Shown here piece by piece: positions 6,560-22,789 of a DNA stretch of 64,000 bases. This DNA comes from Methylocystis parvus OBBP (GTDB taxonomy: Bacteria; Pseudomonadota; Alphaproteobacteria; Rhizobiales; Beijerinckiaceae). The position numbers and the translations under genes are program-made. Every line of letters begins with the position of its first letter. Positions within the stretch are counted from its first letter, which is position 1. The stretch covers positions 2,440,001-2,504,000 of the forward strand of contig NZ_CP092968.1 in assembly GCF_027571405.1 (NCBI RefSeq), in the 5' to 3' direction. The notes beneath the pieces are model-generated. The model saw only the letters and a list, made by a program, of their open reading frames with translations. It made no database searches and was not told the origin of the DNA.

Positions 6560-7819
6560 ATGCCCCTCCCCTCGCCCGCTTACTTCACCCCCGGCCTCGA
6601 CGCCGATCCCGAACTCGCCGCCGCCATCAATGGCGAACTTGCGCGCCAGCGCGACGGGATCGAGCTGATCGCTTCCGAAAACATCGTCTCGGCGCTGGTG
6701 CTCGCAGCGCAGGGCTCCGTGCTCACCAACAAGACCGTCGAGGGCGCGGCATACGCCCGCTATTATGGCGGCGCGGAATATGCCGACGCGATCGAGGCGC
6801 TGGCGATCGCGCGCGCGACAAAGCTGTTCGGTTGCCGCTTCGCCAATGTGCAGCCGCATTCGGGCTCCAACGCGAACGCCGGCGCGTTTCTCGGCCTTCT
6901 CAACCTCGGCGACGCGATTCTCTCCATGAATGTCGCGGCGGGCGGGCATATCAGCCATGGCCATCCCGCGACGCTCACCGGGCGCGATTACAAGATCACG
7001 CATTATGGCGTGAATCGCGTCAGCGAGCGGATCGATCTCGATGAACTGCGCGATCTTGCGCGCGCGGCGCGGCCGAAAATGATCGTCGCGGGCGGCTCGG
7101 CCTATCCGCGCGCGATCGATTTTGCGGGGCTGCGCGCCATCGCGGACGAAATGGACGCCTTTCTTCTCGTCGATATGGCCCATTTCGCCGGCCTCGTCGC
7201 GACGGGGCTTTATCCGAACCCCTTTCCGCACGCCCATGTCGTGACGACGACGACGTATAAATCCCTGCGCGGCGCGCGCGGCGGCATGGTCCTGTGGAAC
7301 GACGAACGGCTCTCGAAACGCATTGACGCCGGCGTGTTTCCCGGCGTGCAGGGCTCGGTGATGCTGCACGCCGTCGCGGGGAAGGCGGCGTGTCTCGGGG
7401 AAGCGTTGAAACCTGATTTTCACGCCTATAACGAGGCCGTGCTCGACAATGCGCGCGCCCTCGCCGCGACGCTCGCCGATAAAGGCCTGCGCATCGTGAC
7501 GGGCGGCACGGATATGGGATTGATGCTCGTCGATCTCGCATCGACCGGCGTCACGGGCGACGTCGCGGCCGGGGCGCTGGAGAAAGCGGGCCTCGCCGTG
7601 AACAAGAACATGATCCCCTTCGATCCGCGCCCGCCGGAAGCGCCCTCGGGCCTGCGGCTGTCGAGCAACGCCGGAACGACGCGCGGCTTCGGCGTTTCGG
7701 AATTCGAGAAAATCGGCGACTGGATCGCCCGCATTCTGCGCGACCCGTCCGATCTGCGGGCGATCGCGGAGACTCGCCAAGAAGTGCTGGCGCTCTGCAG
7801 GGCTTTTCCTATTTACTAG
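6560..7819 (+). CDS. Serine hydroxymethyltransferase homologue with variant active site, possibly 2-methylserine hydroxymethyltransferase
   Basis: A 419-residue PLP enzyme of the SHMT fold, full length. Conserved features include SEN (residues 39-41), EG at 61-62, RYYGG at 67-71, VDMAHFAG near 203-211, the PLP lysine Lys234 and the C-terminal TTRGF. Two residues normally fixed in GlyA differ: the Tyr of KYAEG is Thr59 here (KTVEG), and the His before the PLP lysine is Tyr233 (TTTTYKSLRG instead of TTTTHKT). Thr at the first position is, as I recall, typical of alpha-methylserine-acting relatives, and the engineered Tyr-to-Thr SHMT accepts D-alanine. I therefore doubt that this is the housekeeping glyA, although it may still be annotated so. 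It stands alone before an acyltransferase gene 24 bases downstream. Confidence 0.85.
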   Translation: MPLPSPAYFTPGLDADPELAAAINGELARQRDGIELIASENIVSALVLAAQGSVLTNKTVEGAAYARYYGGAEYADAIEALAIARATKLFGCRFANVQPHSGSNANAGAFLGLLNLGDAILSMNVAAGGHISHGHPATLTGRDYKITHYGVNRVSERIDLDELRDLARAARPKMIVAGGSAYPRAIDFAGLRAIADEMDAFLLVDMAHFAGLVATGLYPNPFPHAHVVTTTTYKSLRGARGGMVLWNDERLSKRIDAGVFPGVQGSVMLHAVAGKAACLGEALKPDFHAYNEAVLDNARALAATLADKGLRIVTGGTDMGLMLVDLASTGVTGDVAAGALEKAGLAVNKNMIPFDPRPPEAPSGLRLSSNAGTTRGFGVSEFEKIGDWIARILRDPSDLRAIAETRQEVLALCRAFPIY

Positions 7820-7843
7820 GGGCCAGACGAAACTGCGGCGGTC

Positions 7844-9039
<1,196 letters not shown>

Positions 9040-9043
<4 letters not shown>

Positions 9044-9513
9044 CCGACGCGCCCCGCCCGCCTCTGCCGCCTTTCACCCGCGAGACCGCGATCCGGAAAG
9101 TGCGCATGGCCGAAGACGCCTGGAACATGCGCGATCCGGAACGCGTCTCGCTCGCCTATACGGCGGATTCGCGCTGGCGCAACCGCGCGGAGTTTCCCGT
9201 CGGGCGCGCGCAGATCGTCGAATTTCTGAAACGCAAATGGGCGCGCGAGCTCGACTACCGGCTCATCAAGGAGCTGTGGACCTTCGCCGACAACCGCATC
9301 GCCGTGCGCTTCGCCTATGAATTTCACGACGACGTGGGGAACTGGTTCCGCTCCTATGGCAACGAGAATTGGGAGTTCGACGAGAACGGGCTGATGCGCC
9401 TGCGTTTCGCCAGCATCAACGATCTGCCGATCGAAGAAAGCGCGCGCAAATATCGCTGGCCGCTCGGCCCTCGCCCGGCCGATCATCCCGGCCTCTCCGA
9501 TCTCGGACTTTGA
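9040..9513 (+). CDS. DUF1348 / SnoaL-like (NTF2-fold) protein
   Basis: A 157-residue protein of the DUF1348 group in the NTF2-like superfamily. The signature sequence is [22 protein letters not shown], followed by [28 protein letters not shown] and [12 protein letters not shown]. The fold is a cone-shaped alpha+beta barrel with a hydrophobic pocket; members are used as isomerases, cyclases or binding proteins, but DUF1348 itself has no assigned reaction. The ATG overlaps the stop of the acyltransferase by four bases, and the AhpD-like gene follows after 13 bases, so all three probably form one operon. Confidence 0.9.
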
Positions 9514-9526
9514 GGGAATCCTGGCA

Positions 9527-9925
9527 ATGTCGACCGTCCGACTCCTGAACGACGACGAACTTTCTCCGCAAGCGCGCGAAGTCTTCGCCGACATACGCGC
9601 GACGCGCCAAAGCGACGTCGTGAATAATTTCTGGCGCGCGCTGGCGCATGATCCCGTCACGCTGAAACGCACATGGGAGAGCGTGAAGGCGGTGATGGGG
9701 CCCGGCGCGCTCGACCCGAAGGTCAAGGAGATGATCTATATCGCCGTCTCGGTCGCGCATGGCTGCCCCTACTGCATCCATTCGCACACCGCCGGCGCGC
9801 GGGCCAAAGGCATGACCGATGCGGAATATGCCGAGCTCGTCGCCGTCATCGGCATGGCGTCGGAGACAAACCGTCTGGTGACGGCGCTGGGCGTCCCGAT
9901 CGACGCGGCTTTCGAGGTTTCGTGA
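9527..9925 (+). CDS. Carboxymuconolactone decarboxylase / AhpD-like family protein
   Basis: A 132-residue all-helical protein of the CMD/AhpD family. The redox motif is visible in HGCPYCIHSHTAGARAKG, giving C-P-Y-C with the downstream His of the AhpD proton-relay, so a peroxidase or disulfide reductase activity is more likely than lactone decarboxylation. AhpD-type proteins reduce alkylhydroperoxidase or act in stress defence; the partner here is unknown. It ends the small operon with the acyltransferase and the DUF1348 protein. Start at the ATG at 9527; the intergenic gap to the previous gene is 13 bases. Confidence 0.88.
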   Translation: MSTVRLLNDDELSPQAREVFADIRATRQSDVVNNFWRALAHDPVTLKRTWESVKAVMGPGALDPKVKEMIYIAVSVAHGCPYCIHSHTAGARAKGMTDAEYAELVAVIGMASETNRLVTALGVPIDAAFEVS

Positions 9926-9936
9926 GGCGGGTCGCG

Positions 9937-9957
9937 CTCGAGCTCGAGCTCGAGCTC
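9937..9957. repeat. Short CTCGAG microsatellite
   Basis: The hexamer CTCGAG occurs three and a half times in tandem just after the AhpD-like stop codon. The unit is self-complementary, so it can also fold. No other function is visible. Confidence 0.7.
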
Positions 9958-10122
9958 GGCGTCGGGTCGGCGATTGAGGCGGATAGCGAAGCGTCGCCCC
10001 GCAAACCGTTTCATGGATCGCGCATGACCCGGCGCTTTCGCTCGCAAACGAGCCGTGCGGCTTGAAGCCCCGCCGGCGGCCATCATCTAAGCAATCAATT
10101 TCAACCAACTGCGAGGCCGGAC

Positions 10123-10827
10123 ATGCGGATGGCGATCAGACGGGCGGAGGCGCGCGGCGCCGCCAATTTCGGATGGCTCGACAGCCGTCACAGCTTCTCC
10201 TTCGGCCAATATTTCGACCCGGCTCATATGGGCTTCGGGCCGCTCCGCGTGATCAACGAGGATCGCGTCGCGCCGGGCGGGGGCTTCCCCACCCATCCGC
10301 ATCGCGACATGGAGATCGTCTCCTATGTGCTCGAGGGCGCTCTGGAGCACAAGGACAGCCTGGGAACCGGCTCGGTGATCCGGCCCGGCGACGTGCAGCG
10401 CATGACCGCTGGGACCGGCGTGACGCATAGCGAATACAACGCCTCCAGAACCGAACCGGTGCATTTCCTGCAAATATGGATTCTGCCGGAGCAGGAGGGC
10501 CTCGCCCCCGGCTATGAGCAGAAGCGCTTCGAGCCGCAGGAAAAGCGCGGCCGCCTGCGCCTCGTCGCCTCGCGCGACGGTCGCGACGGCTCCGTGAAAA
10601 TCCATCGCGACGTCGATCTCTACGCCACCCTGCTGTCGCGCGGCGAAAGCCTGACGCACGAGCTCGCGCCCGGCCGCGCCGCATGGGTTCAGCTCATGCG
10701 CGGGGAAATCGTCGTCAATGGCGAAGCGCTGGAGCCGGGCGACGGCGTCGCGGTGAGCGACCCGGACGAGTTGCGCCTCGAGGGGCTGATCGAAGCCGAA
10801 GCGCTGGTTTTCGATATGGCGATGTGA
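10123..10827 (+). CDS. Pirin family protein (YhhW-type quercetinase-like bicupin)
   Basis: A 234-residue two-cupin protein. The N-terminal cupin has the complete pirin metal set: His-x-His in FPTHPHRDMEIVSYVLEG and His plus Glu in TGVTHSEYN. DSRHSFSFGQYFDP at the start is diagnostic. The C-terminal cupin (about residues 140-234) lacks metal ligands, as usual. E. coli YhhW has quercetin 2,3-dioxygenase activity in vitro; the physiological substrate in bacteria is unknown, and a redox-sensing or regulatory role is equally possible. GAGG six bases upstream supports the start at 10123. It is followed after 47 bases by a methyltransferase gene on the same strand. Confidence 0.93.
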   Translation: MRMAIRRAEARGAANFGWLDSRHSFSFGQYFDPAHMGFGPLRVINEDRVAPGGGFPTHPHRDMEIVSYVLEGALEHKDSLGTGSVIRPGDVQRMTAGTGVTHSEYNASRTEPVHFLQIWILPEQEGLAPGYEQKRFEPQEKRGRLRLVASRDGRDGSVKIHRDVDLYATLLSRGESLTHELAPGRAAWVQLMRGEIVVNGEALEPGDGVAVSDPDELRLEGLIEAEALVFDMAM

Positions 10828-10874
10828 AGCGTCGCCGGCTTGTCCGATCCACGCGCGCCATGCCATGACGCGGC

Positions 10875-11663
10875 ATGTCGCGCAAAACGGATCAAGGCGG
10901 CCAGACGCTCGTTTTCGGGGAAGACGCGGCGGGCTACCGCGCCTTCCGCCCGCAATATCCGCAGGCGCTTTTCGAATGGCTCGCCGCCGCCGCGCCGGCC
11001 CCCGCCCTCGCTTGGGATTGCGGAACCGGCAGCGGCCAGGCGGCGCTCGGCCTCGCCGCCCATTTCGACCGCGTCGTCGCGACCGATCCCGACCCGCGCC
11101 AGCTCGCGGCCGCGCCGAAGCGCGCCAATATCGACTACCGCGTCGCCGCCGCCGAAGCCGATCCCGGATTTTCGGGCGAGGTCGATCTCGTCGCCTGCGC
11201 CTGCTCGGTCCACTGGTTCGATCTGCCGCGCTTCTACGCCCGCGCCCGGGAGGCGCTGAAGCCCGGCGGCGTCATCGCCGTCTGGACCTATGACTGGCCC
11301 CGGACCGGATCGGCCCCGGTCGATGCCGTCCTGGAGCGGCTGAAGACCGACATTCTCGGCCCCTTCTGGGGCGAGAACGCCCGCTATTATTTCAGCGGCT
11401 ATAGGGAGCTGCCCTTCCCTTTCGAGGAGCAAAACGCCCCGGTCTTCCGCTCGCGGATTGCGGAGTCGCGCGAGGAGCTGCTGCGGTTCCTGAGCACATG
11501 GTCCGCGGTGACGAAATATCGCGAGCGGCATGGGCGCGATCCGCTGGAGATTATCGCCGAGGATTTGGCCATGGCATGGGCGAAGACCGAGCCCGAAAGG
11601 CCGGTCGTCGTCCCGCTGCATATGCGGTGCGGAAAAGCTCCGCGCGACTTTCGCTGCGTCTAA
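10875..11663 (+). CDS. Class I SAM-dependent methyltransferase
   Basis: A 262-residue cytosolic methyltransferase. Motif I is WDCGTGSGQAALGLA (about residues 45-60), with the acidic end of strand two at ATDPDPRQL and motif post-II at VDLVACACSVHWFD. The pattern FGEDAAGYRAFRPQYP at the N-terminus followed by the HWFD motif is typical of the family that includes yeast Tmt1/Crg1-like trans-aconitate or small-acid methyltransferases. The substrate cannot be assigned. It lies upstream of recA but is separated from it by the SOS-regulated recA promoter, so it is not part of the SOS unit. Confidence 0.88.
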   Translation: MSRKTDQGGQTLVFGEDAAGYRAFRPQYPQALFEWLAAAAPAPALAWDCGTGSGQAALGLAAHFDRVVATDPDPRQLAAAPKRANIDYRVAAAEADPGFSGEVDLVACACSVHWFDLPRFYARAREALKPGGVIAVWTYDWPRTGSAPVDAVLERLKTDILGPFWGENARYYFSGYRELPFPFEEQNAPVFRSRIAESREELLRFLSTWSAVTKYRERHGRDPLEIIAEDLAMAWAKTEPERPVVVPLHMRCGKAPRDFRCV

Positions 11664-11701
11664 AGTCGAAGGACGATAGATCCCTGCGCCAGCCTGAGCC
11701 T

Positions 11702-11716
11702 GAACAAAAAAAGAAC
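11702..11716 (+). promoter_or_regulatory. Alphaproteobacterial SOS box (LexA site) of recA
   Basis: GAAC (11702-11705), seven A residues, GAAC (11713-11716): an exact match to the direct-repeat LexA operator of alphaproteobacteria. It lies 83 bases upstream of the recA start, and a TTGGCA -35-like element abuts it at 11717-11722. Confidence 0.9.
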
Positions 11717-11798
11717 TTGGCATTGAGAACAAATCATGCACAATGCCTGTCAGACATTGCCCCCGCCCTTGAAATCATGCCAGAAGGGATTCTCAGCC

Positions 11799-12872
<1,074 letters not shown>

Positions 12873-12912
12873 GGCCGCCTTGAGGAAAGATCGCGAGAAA
12901 GATTGAATGGAG

Positions 12913-12934
12913 GGCCCGCGCGTCGGGCCTTTTT
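12913..12934 (+). terminator. Rho-independent terminator after recA
   Basis: Stem GGCCCG (12913-12918) / CGGGCC (12924-12929), five-base loop, then TTTTT. Confidence 0.9.
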
Positions 12935-13089
12935 CATTGCCCAAACGGTTATGGACTGGCATATCGCCGGAAACCGGCGACGCTGGCGGCTTCCGGCCCC
13001 CGCAGACGCCTCCGGGCCGCTTCCGCCCGGCGTCCTTTTTCACCATATGATCGGGACAAGAATCCGGTCACGCCCCAGAGAGACGCATA

Positions 13090-15755
<2,666 letters not shown>

Positions 15756-15759
<4 letters not shown>

Positions 15760-16997
15760 TTCGAGGCGACCGGCGCCACTGGTATTTCCGGCTGCGCCGT
15801 CGCGTCCACGTCATATTGGACGGCGGCGCGCATGACCGCGTGACGCGCTTCGTTCACCGGGCGCTGATCGCGCTGGTCGCCCTTTCGGTCCTTTCCGTCA
15901 TTCTCGAATCCGTGCCGGAATATGACCGCAAGTTCCACGCGCTTTTTCATTTCGTCGAATATTTCGCGGTCACGATCTTTTCAATCGAATATTTGCTGCG
16001 CCTGTGGTGCGCGCCCGATCACACGCCCTATTCCGACCGGAGCGCGACCGGCGCGCGCCTCGCCTTCATCGCCTCCGGCTCCGCAATCGTCGATCTCCTG
16101 ACGATCCTGCCGGTCTATCTGTCCTTCTTTTTCGCCGCCGATCTGAGAGTCTTCATCATTCTGCGCCTGCTGCGCTTCTTCAAACTGGCGCGCTATTCCG
16201 CCGGCATCCGCACGCTGGTCGCGGTGATGGAAGCCGAACGCAAGGCGCTGGTCGCGACGGGCATCCTTCTCTTCGGCGCCGTGCTGTTTTCCGCAAGCGC
16301 CATCCATATCGCCGAACATGACGCGCAGCCGGAGAATTTCGGCTCCATCCCGGCCGCGATGTGGTGGGCGATCGTCACCATCACGACGGTCGGCTATGGC
16401 GACGTGACGCCGCTGACTCTCGCCGGCCGCATGATCGCGTCGGCGACGATGGTTATCGGCTATGTGATGCTGGGCCTGCCCGTCGGCATCGTCGCGACCG
16501 CTTTCGCCGAGGAGATTCACCGCCGCGAATTCGTCGTCACATGGAGCATGGTGGCGAGCGTGCCGCTCTTCCGCTCGCTCGACGCGACGGCGATTGCGGA
16601 AATCATGCGTTATCTCAACGCGCAGTCGATCCCCGCGGGAACGCTGATCGTGCGGCGGGGCGACATGGCGCAGAGCATGTATTTCATCGCGGAAGGCGAG
16701 GTCGAAGTCGAGCTGCCCAGCGAATCCGTGCGCCTCGGCGTCGGCCAGTTTTTCGGCGAGATCGCGGTGCTGCACCAGACGTTGCGCACCGCCAACGTTC
16801 GCGCCGTCGAGCCGACCAAGCTCCTCATTCTCGACGCCTATGATCTGCAAACGCTCGTCTCGCGCAACCCTGCGATCGGCGACGCGATACGCGAGGTCGC
16901 GGCCGGGCGCTCCGAGCTCGCGCCCGAAGAACGGCATGGCGACATGATCGAGGCCGAGCTGGAGACCCAGGCGGCGCCTATCGGTCCCGAAGGCTGA
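15756..16997 (+). CDS. Cyclic-nucleotide-gated potassium channel (MlotiK1-like)
   Basis: A 413-residue six-transmembrane channel. Hydrophobic helices S1-S4 span about residues 28-145, with the short voltage-sensor-like [12 protein letters not shown]. The selectivity filter is TTVGYGD in [13 protein letters not shown], then S6 ([19 protein letters not shown]). A C-terminal cyclic-nucleotide-binding domain follows (about residues 260-370), with FFGEIAVLH, a phosphate-binding-cassette core, and TLRTANVRA. It should pass K+ across the inner membrane when cAMP or cGMP binds, as in Mesorhizobium MlotiK1. The ATG overlaps the alaS stop by four bases, which couples its translation to alaS; this pairing is unusual by function. 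Confidence 0.93.
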
Positions 16998-17048
16998 CGG
17001 CGGGCGCGAAAGCGCTGGCGCGCCACAATGCGCTGTCCATCGGTCCAT

Positions 17049-17083
17049 AAAAAAAAGCGCCGCGTATCGACGACGCGGCGCTT
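17049..17083 (-). terminator. Rho-independent terminator of the atp operon
   Basis: Reading the minus strand, CGCGGCGC stem, nine-base loop, GCGCCGCG, then eight T residues. The stem occupies 17057-17064 and 17074-17081, extended by A-T pairs. The other strand could also end the channel transcript weakly. Confidence 0.9.
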
Positions 17084-17110
17084 CAAAATTTGCGGAAGCC
17101 ACGGCCCCCG

Positions 17111-17509
17111 TCAGGCGACCGAGGCGCGCATCTCTTCAAGCTGCGCGAGCTTCACGCCGGCGGTCGCGCGCGCCTCGTCGGACTTGGCGTCGGCGAGATC
17201 TTCCCTGGCGTTCTTGATGTCGGCGTCGAGCTTGGCGACGTCGATGTCCGCAAGCGGCACCGCGAGTTCGGCGAGAATGGTGAAGCCGGCGGCGTTGACG
17301 TCGGCGAAGCCGCCGCGCACGAAGAGCTTCTCGACTTTGCCGTCGTCGCCCGCAACCGTGACCACGCCGGATTTCAGCGTCGTCATCACCGGCGCGTGAT
17401 CCTTGAGGACCGTGAACTGGCCCTCCGCGCCCGGCGCGACCACGCTTTCGACATCGCCCGAAAACAGAAGCTTTTCGGGAGAAACGAGTTCGAAATGGAA
17501 TGCGGTCAT
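17111..17509 (-). CDS. atpC: F1F0 ATP synthase subunit epsilon
   Basis: A 132-residue central-stalk subunit that couples rotation and inhibits ATP hydrolysis. The N-terminal beta sandwich is clear: [38 protein letters not shown] and [12 protein letters not shown]-terminal helical hairpin follows (about residues 88-132, [19 protein letters not shown]). The ATG overlaps the stop of the unknown 79-codon ORF upstream by four bases, which is evidence that atpC is translationally coupled to that ORF rather than directly to atpD. It is last in the operon before the terminator. Confidence 0.98.
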   Translation of the reverse strand: MTAFHFELVSPEKLLFSGDVESVVAPGAEGQFTVLKDHAPVMTTLKSGVVTVAGDDGKVEKLFVRGGFADVNAAGFTILAELAVPLADIDVAKLDADIKNAREDLADAKSDEARATAGVKLAQLEEMRASVA

Positions 17510-17745
17510 TTCTTCATCCGTTCGAGGCTCGATGGTTCCACCAAGATGGAAACGTCGATTTTCTCGCCTTTTTCGACCGCGGTGAACTCGACTTCGACGA
17601 GTCCGTGATCGGCGTCGGCGACGTATCTAACCTGCTTCCCGACGCGCCGCTGCAAACGCTTGACGGCGACGCTTTCGAGATTTTCGACGAACCAATCCTC
17701 GAGGCGGACGAGAATCAATTTCTCGCCCGGCTCGAAGGGAACCAA
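17506..17745 (-). CDS. Unknown 79-codon ORF filling the atpD-atpC gap
   Basis: The frame begins with TTG directly after the atpD stop (TAA-TTG), in the same frame as atpD, and ends with TGA overlapping the atpC ATG by four bases. AAGGA in the last atpD codons lies about ten bases before the TTG. The predicted protein has alternating hydrophobic strands ([39 protein letters not shown]) with charged turns and no signal peptide or Cys. I do not recognise a family. No ATG exists in the frame until the final MKK, so initiation needs TTG, or the segment is a readthrough extension of beta. Gene-like packing and coding-type base use argue that it is translated. Confidence 0.6.
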   Translation of the reverse strand: MVPFEPGEKLILVRLEDWFVENLESVAVKRLQRRVGKQVRYVADADHGLVEVEFTAVEKGEKIDVSILVEPSSLERMKK

Positions 17746-19200
<1,455 letters not shown>

Positions 19201-19207
19201 TTAACGA

Positions 19208-20089
19208 TCAGAGCGCTTCGGCGCCCGAGATGATTTCGATGAGTTCCTTGGTGATCATCGCCTGGCGCGACCGGTTGTAGAGGGTCGTCTGCCTTTTGAT
19301 CATGTCGCCGGCGTTGCGCGTGGCGTTGTCCATCGCGCTCATGCGCGCGCCCTGTTCGGAGGCGGCGTTTTCGAGCAGCGCGCGGAACACCTGCACCGAA
19401 ATGTTGCGCGGCAGAAGGTCGGAGAGAATCTCGTCCTGGCCGGGCTCATATTCGTAGGACGGCTGCGGGCCTTCCTGCGCGGGGGCGTTCTCGTTCGCGG
19501 CGATCTGCGCCGGAATGAGCTGCTGCGCCGTGGGGATTTGCGAGATCACCGACTTGAACTTCGAGAAGAACAGCGTCGCGACGTCGAATTCGCCCGCCTC
19601 GAAAAGCGCGATGACTTTCTTGCCGATCTCGTCGGCGTTGTCGAAGCCGATGCTCTTGAGGCCGCGCAGCTCGATCAGCTCGATGATTTCCTTCTCGAAC
19701 TGACGGCGAAGCTGGTCATAGCCCTTCTTGCCGACGCAGAGAATCTTCACCGTCTTGCCCTGGCCCTGAAGACGGTGGACGTGGTCGCGGGCAAGGCGGA
19801 CGATGGAGGAATTGAACGCGCCGCACAGGCCGCGCTCGGCCGTGGCGACGACGAGGAGATGCACCTCGTCCCTGCCGTTGCCGGAAAGCAGTTGCGGACC
19901 GCCGGTGGAGACGCCCGCCGCGAGATTGGCGAGCACGGATTCCATGCGCTCCGCATAGGGACGCGCGGCCTCGGCCGCCGTCTGCGCGCGGCGCAGCTTG
20001 GCCGCCGCGACCATCTGCATGGCCTTGGTGATCTTCTGCGTCGCCTTGACGGAAGAAATCCGGTTTCGAAGATCCTTCAACGAGGGCAT
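19208..20089 (-). CDS. atpG: F1F0 ATP synthase subunit gamma
   Basis: The 293-residue rotor shaft. The N-terminal helix [19 protein letters not shown] and the C-terminal helix ([20 protein letters not shown] followed by [18 protein letters not shown]) form the antiparallel coiled coil, and DRGLCG-type [14 protein letters not shown] is present. A Gln/Pro-rich insert near residues 205-225 is ordinary for alphaproteobacteria. The gene is separated from atpA by 142 bases containing a palindromic repeat pair, unlike the tight spacing elsewhere in the operon. Confidence 0.98.
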   Translation of the reverse strand: MPSLKDLRNRISSVKATQKITKAMQMVAAAKLRRAQTAAEAARPYAERMESVLANLAAGVSTGGPQLLSGNGRDEVHLLVVATAERGLCGAFNSSIVRLARDHVHRLQGQGKTVKILCVGKKGYDQLRRQFEKEIIELIELRGLKSIGFDNADEIGKKVIALFEAGEFDVATLFFSKFKSVISQIPTAQQLIPAQIAANENAPAQEGPQPSYEYEPGQDEILSDLLPRNISVQVFRALLENAASEQGARMSAMDNATRNAGDMIKRQTTLYNRSRQAMITKELIEIISGAEAL

Positions 20090-20114
20090 GAGCGTGCTTC
20101 TTCTCGGTTTCTAT

Positions 20115-20223
20115 CCCCTCTCCCCGCTCGCGGGGAGAGGGCTAGGGTGAGGGGCGGGCCGCAGCAGCGCGCTTGTGGCTTTGCCCCTCACCCCAACCCT
20201 CTCCCCATTGCATGGGGAGAGGG
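20115..20223. repeat. Palindromic repeat pair inside the atp operon
   Basis: CCCCTCTCCCCGCTCGCGGG continuing to GGTGAGGGGC (20115-20155) is matched by its inverted copy GCCCCTCACCCC to GGGGAGAGGG (20183-20223). Each arm is itself a hairpin, and the two can pair with each other, making a BIME-like structure in the atpA-atpG spacer. Possible effects are transcript stabilisation or subunit-level tuning. Confidence 0.85.
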
Positions 20224-20231
20224 AGAAGGAT

Positions 20232-21763
<1,532 letters not shown>

Positions 21764-21764
<1 letters not shown>

Positions 21765-22327
21765 CAGCCGACCTCTTTCATGCGTGTGCGGATTGAGTTG
21801 AGCTTGGTGCGAACGGAAGCGTCGACCATGCGCGAACCGAGTTTGACGACGATGCCGCCGACGATCGACGGATCGGTGCGAACGTTGAGGCTCACCGACT
21901 TGCCGCCGGTGACGGCCGAGAGCGCCTGGCGCAAGGCCGCTTCATGATCCGGCTTCATGGGAGCCGCGACGGTGACGTCGGCGCGAACGAGGCCCTTGGC
22001 CTTGTCGTGCAGCGCCTGATAGGCGGCGATCATGTCGGGAAGAACGAAGAGACGGCGCTTGGAGGCGACGAGGCGGATGAAATTCGCGGCGACGCCGGCA
22101 ATCCCGGCCTTGGCGAGAATGGCGTCGAGCGCCTTGACCTGCTCCTGCGCGGTGAAGACCGGGCTCTTCACGAGGCGCTTGAGGTCGGCGCTTTCATTGA
22201 TGAGGCTCTGAAACGCGGCCAGCGCCGCGGCGACCTCGTCTGTGGCGTTCTTTTCCGACGCCAGTTCGTAGAGGGCGAAGGCGTAACGGCCTGCGACGCC
22301 GGAAAGCGAAACTCCGTCTTGAGCCAC
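21764..22327 (-). CDS. atpH: F1F0 ATP synthase subunit delta
   Basis: A 187-residue peripheral-stalk subunit that holds the alpha3beta3 head to the b subunits. It starts with GTG at 22327 and reads [22 protein letters not shown], the usual delta N-terminal helix; the C-terminal signature [21 protein letters not shown] is complete. It is the first gene of the atp operon, so the promoter should lie in the 22328-22789 spacer, but I could not define it with confidence. Confidence 0.98.
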
Positions 22328-22789
22328 TTGGATCGCTCGTCAAATTCGCATCGTTCAAAGCGGCGCCGAGACGCGTTGACGCGTTCGCGGTTGTGCGGCC
22401 GGCTTCGAAGCGACGGATGCTGCAGGGGCAAGGAACTGAGAGCGGCAACGCCCCAGTCCCAAGGCGATGGGTCCCTAACACAGCGAATTTTGCGGCGCAA
22501 CCCTGTCAGGCGCCCAGAATTCGCGCGCTAAAGCCTGCGGGCCGGCGTGATTTTGCAGCGCAACGAGGTTCTGAAAAAGACCGCCCGGCGCGCCATTCGC
22601 GTTTCGCCGCCGCGAGTCGCTTGTTTTCTGGGCAGCGCCGGGCGGCGCCGCGAAACTAGTCAAGCGAAGCCTCGGGCGCGCGGCCTGCGCGCCTGCGGCA
22701 TTTTGACAAAAATGCGCGGCGTCCGTTTTGCCTCCGTGTCGCAATACGGATAAGTTGCCACCCTTTCCACCTGCAATCAGGAGGTCGCG
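22328..22789. other. 462-bp divergent spacer between atpH and mtnP
   Basis: The spacer must hold the atp operon promoter (minus) and the mtnP promoter (plus). A TTGACA hexamer at 22703-22708 could be a -35 element for mtnP, but no good -10 box follows at 17 bases. Open frames here have no family features. I see no RNA gene or repeat. Confidence 0.5.

Noticed and set aside
11736..11798. Longer recA start at ATG 11736
   Set aside because: It would place the promoter's downstream part in the gene; RecA homology and a good ribosome site fit GTG 11799.
22703..22760. TTGACA as an mtnP promoter
   Set aside because: No acceptable -10 box follows at 16-18 bases.
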